A model generated the notes under the pieces. It saw only the letters and a program-made list of their open reading frames with translations. It ran no database searches and was not told the origin of the DNA. A DNA stretch of 8,213 bases from Pseudomonadales bacterium (lineage in GTDB: Bacteria; Pseudomonadota; Gammaproteobacteria; Steroidobacterales; Steroidobacteraceae). The first letter of the stretch is position 1. The number at the start of each line of letters is the position of its first letter. Shown here piece by piece: positions 7,159 to 8,213 of this stretch. Location: NCBI GenBank assembly GCA_020442965.1, contig JAGRJB010000208.1, positions 1 through 8,213 of the forward strand, in the 5' to 3' direction. Made by a program: the position numbers and the translations under genes.

Positions 7159-7241
7159 CAAGTGCGATGAGTTGCTGACGACACTGGATTCTGAAGCGCA
7201 AGATTCTCGCTCAGTCAGTGGCACACATAGTCAGGTGATCC

Positions 7242-7478
7242 ATGGTTGATCTAACCGAAACGATGGTCGAACGGCGCATCAGCGAACTCGAATTGCGTTA
7301 TGCGGCGGTCAATGAACAAATTGCGCGACTGCGCGCGGAACTCGCCGCACAGAGTGATCTGGGAAATGGCTCTGGCGCCGACGCAGACACGCTGCGCAGA
7401 AAGATTGAGAAACTGAAATCGCAGAACAAGCGTACCGCCGCCGCACTCGACTCGTTGGCGGAAGGCGACGCGGCTTAG
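7242..7478 (+). CDS. Small coiled-coil protein of unknown function
   Basis: This 78-residue, highly charged, probably cytoplasmic protein has no signal peptide, membrane segment or cysteine. Two helical stretches with heptad-like leucine/isoleucine spacing are visible, about 8-37 (RRISELELRYAAVNEQIARL) and about 49-72 (TLRRKIEKLKSQNKRTAAAL). They are separated by a Gly/Asp/Ser-rich linker (SDLGNGSGADAD), which suggests a two-helix hairpin or an oligomer. The ATG is well supported by AGGTGA 4 nt upstream. It faces away from the GGDEF-EAL gene and precedes the exported TPR/Sel1 gene by 145 nt. It faintly recalls SlyX- and ZapB-like small coiled coils, but I cannot assign it to a family. It is called a real gene on the basis of its ribosome site, its placement in open space and its regular heptads. 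Confidence 0.72.
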   Translation: MVDLTETMVERRISELELRYAAVNEQIARLRAELAAQSDLGNGSGADADTLRRKIEKLKSQNKRTAAALDSLAEGDAA

Positions 7479-7483
7479 TCGGC

Positions 7484-7514
7484 CAGCGGGGCCTGCGCGC
7501 CTCGGCCGGCGCTG
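7484..7514 (+). terminator. Possible imperfect hairpin after the coiled-coil gene
   Basis: Six nt after the stop codon, CAGCG(G)GGCC can pair with GGCC(GG)CGCTG across a 10-nt loop, a 9-bp stem with a small interior bulge. No T-run follows directly; the nearest is TTTT about 25 nt on. It may help end the transcript or stabilise its 3' end, but this is weak. Confidence 0.25.
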
Positions 7515-7581
7515 TCCGATGGTCGGCGTTCAAGCGCAACTTTTCACTCTCACCTCGCATGTACGCCGTCAAATGGGCCAA

Positions 7582-7606
7582 ACTTGCACGACTTGCACAC
7601 TGCAAG
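7582..7606 (+). repeat. Tandem ACTTGCAC repeat and hairpin upstream of the TPR/Sel1 gene
   Basis: ACTTGCAC occurs twice in a row with one nt between (7582-7589 and 7591-7598). The second copy continues into a perfect stem CTTGCA-CAC-TGCAAG (7592-7606). The structure ends 3 nt before the GAGGAG ribosome site at 7610-7615, so it could be a regulator binding site or influence translation of the downstream gene. Confidence 0.5.
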
Positions 7607-7623
7607 ACTGAGGAGTGTTGGCA

Positions 7624-8213
7624 ATGAGAGCATTCGCGCTATTCGGTGTTTCTTTGGTCTTCAGTTTGGCGGCCATGGCACAAGGCACTACGCCTGTCTG
7701 GCAACAGTTCGACCCGACTCCGTACTCCGAGAACGTTACCAAATGCGATCAGCTGGCGGGACATCCGGACGACCCCAACAAAGTAGTTCCTGGCATGGAG
7801 CGCCCCGAGATGAATCTGCCGGCCGCAATTGTCGCGTGCCAGAACGAACTGAAGCGCGATCCCAACAACCCCCGCATTCAGTACCAGTTGGCTCGGGTGC
7901 TGACTTACTCGGGCCGTGTGGAAGAAGGCATGCCATTTATCGAGAAGTCTGCCGCGGCTAACTATCCGCAGGCGCTGTTCGTCACCGGCTACCTGTATCT
8001 CTCCGGTGAGTATAAGGCGCAAAAGAATCCGTGCCGGGCCGCTGAGTTCATTTATAAGTCGGCGCTCTACCAGCGGCGTGCCGGATTGCTGGGTTATCCC
8101 GCGGGCGTACTCGCTGGCACGTTCAAAGGCTGCCCAACCAAGCAGGATCCGGCGCAGATGCTGCAATTCGTGGCACACGCCAAGGAACTCGCAAAGCCGA
8201 GCTACTATGAGGG
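7624..8213 (+). CDS. Exported TPR/Sel1-like repeat protein, 3' end beyond the window
   Basis: The reading frame opens at ATG 7624-7626, 8 nt after a strong GAGGAG ribosome site, and is still open at the window end (196 residues visible). Residues 1-19 form a signal peptide (hydrophobic ALFGVSLVFSLAAMA, cleavage likely after AMA), so the protein should be periplasmic or outside. The mature part begins with a segment CDQLAGHPDDPNK (41-53), a Cys-72 region, and helical repeats of TPR/Sel1 style (RDPNNPRIQYQLARVLTYSG at 78-97, then AAANYPQALFVTGYLYLSG at 110-128). Similar CD.LA.HP.DP-plus-repeat segments are familiar from bacterial Sel1/TPR proteins, sometimes fused to caspase-like domains; any such domain would lie downstream. 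Four cysteines (41, 72, 137, 170) could form disulfides. Its partner and role are unknown. Confidence 0.85.
   Translation, partial: MRAFALFGVSLVFSLAAMAQGTTPVWQQFDPTPYSENVTKCDQLAGHPDDPNKVVPGMERPEMNLPAAIVACQNELKRDPNNPRIQYQLARVLTYSGRVEEGMPFIEKSAAANYPQALFVTGYLYLSGEYKAQKNPCRAAEFIYKSALYQRRAGLLGYPAGVLAGTFKGCPTKQDPAQMLQFVAHAKELAKPSYYE

Larger units (their letters stand above)
6874..7241. other. Divergent intergenic region with operators and hairpins, no gene
   Basis: This 368-nt stretch separates the minus-strand GGDEF-EAL gene from the plus-strand small coiled-coil gene. I find no credible coding sequence in it. It contains two CRP-type palindromes (6884-6899 and 7143-7158), a strong GC hairpin (6935-6960), a weaker 5-bp hairpin GCCCG/CGGGC at 7109-7126, an A/T-rich patch around 7091-7106 (TAAAAT at 7097-7102, with no good -35 at the right distance) and a GATTCT direct repeat at 7187 and 7202. 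It should hold the promoters of both flanking genes. Confidence 0.7.

Noticed and set aside
6900..7241. 6S RNA or c-di-GMP riboswitch in the gene-free region
   Set aside because: A small coiled-coil gene nearby and a c-di-GMP enzyme made these worth checking, but I see neither the long bulged 6S duplex nor the conserved core of a GEMM riboswitch.
7639..8178. Minus-strand open frame of 179 codons opposite the TPR/Sel1 gene
   Set aside because: The plus-strand frame has a strong ribosome site, a signal peptide and repeat motifs; the minus frame is arginine-rich shadow with no recognisable features.

Overview
This GC-rich window looks like a chromosomal segment of a gammaproteobacterium, probably from the Xanthomonadales/Nevskiales (Steroidobacter-like) side. 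The main reason is the minus-strand order birA - coaX - SPOR-domain gene - tRNA-Thr(UGU). In Pseudomonas and Xanthomonas relatives I recall this order running into a tRNA/tuf cluster. The assignment is inference from gene order and protein style, not from a phylogenetic marker.

Layout. Positions 60-135 hold a tRNA-Thr(UGU) gene on the minus strand whose 5' half is canonical and whose 3' half pairs badly. Positions 216-3624 hold a compact minus-strand operon transcribed toward the tRNA: a CtlX/amidinotransferase-family hydrolase, BirA, CoaX (type III pantothenate kinase) and a membrane-anchored SPOR protein. The genes are joined by a 1-nt TGATG overlap, a 16-nt overlap and a 9-nt gap. Head-to-head with ctlX, positions 3685-3997 keep a decayed piece of an isopenicillin-N-synthase-like 2OG-Fe(II) oxygenase, broken by a frameshift and missing its catalytic domain. 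Positions 4129-6873 encode a large membrane c-di-GMP enzyme on the minus strand (CHASE4 - PAS - GGDEF - EAL) in which both catalytic motifs look intact.

Positions 6874-7241 form a divergent intergenic region. It carries a perfect CRP-type operator (TGTGA-N6-TCACA) just upstream of the GGDEF-EAL start and a second 9/10 match closer to the plus-strand gene. On the plus strand follow a 78-residue coiled-coil protein of unknown function (7242-7478) and the first 196 residues of an exported TPR/Sel1-like protein that runs off the window end.

Functionally, the left operon combines cofactor metabolism (biotin attachment and CoA synthesis), a guanidino-group hydrolase and an envelope protein. The right half is a signalling locus whose CRP-type sites hint at a link between a CRP/Clp/Vfr-family regulator and c-di-GMP turnover. 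I see no CRISPR array, insertion sequence, prophage or defence system, and no convincing novel multi-gene system. The best leads are the odd tRNA, the CRP-type operator pair and the oxygenase remnant.
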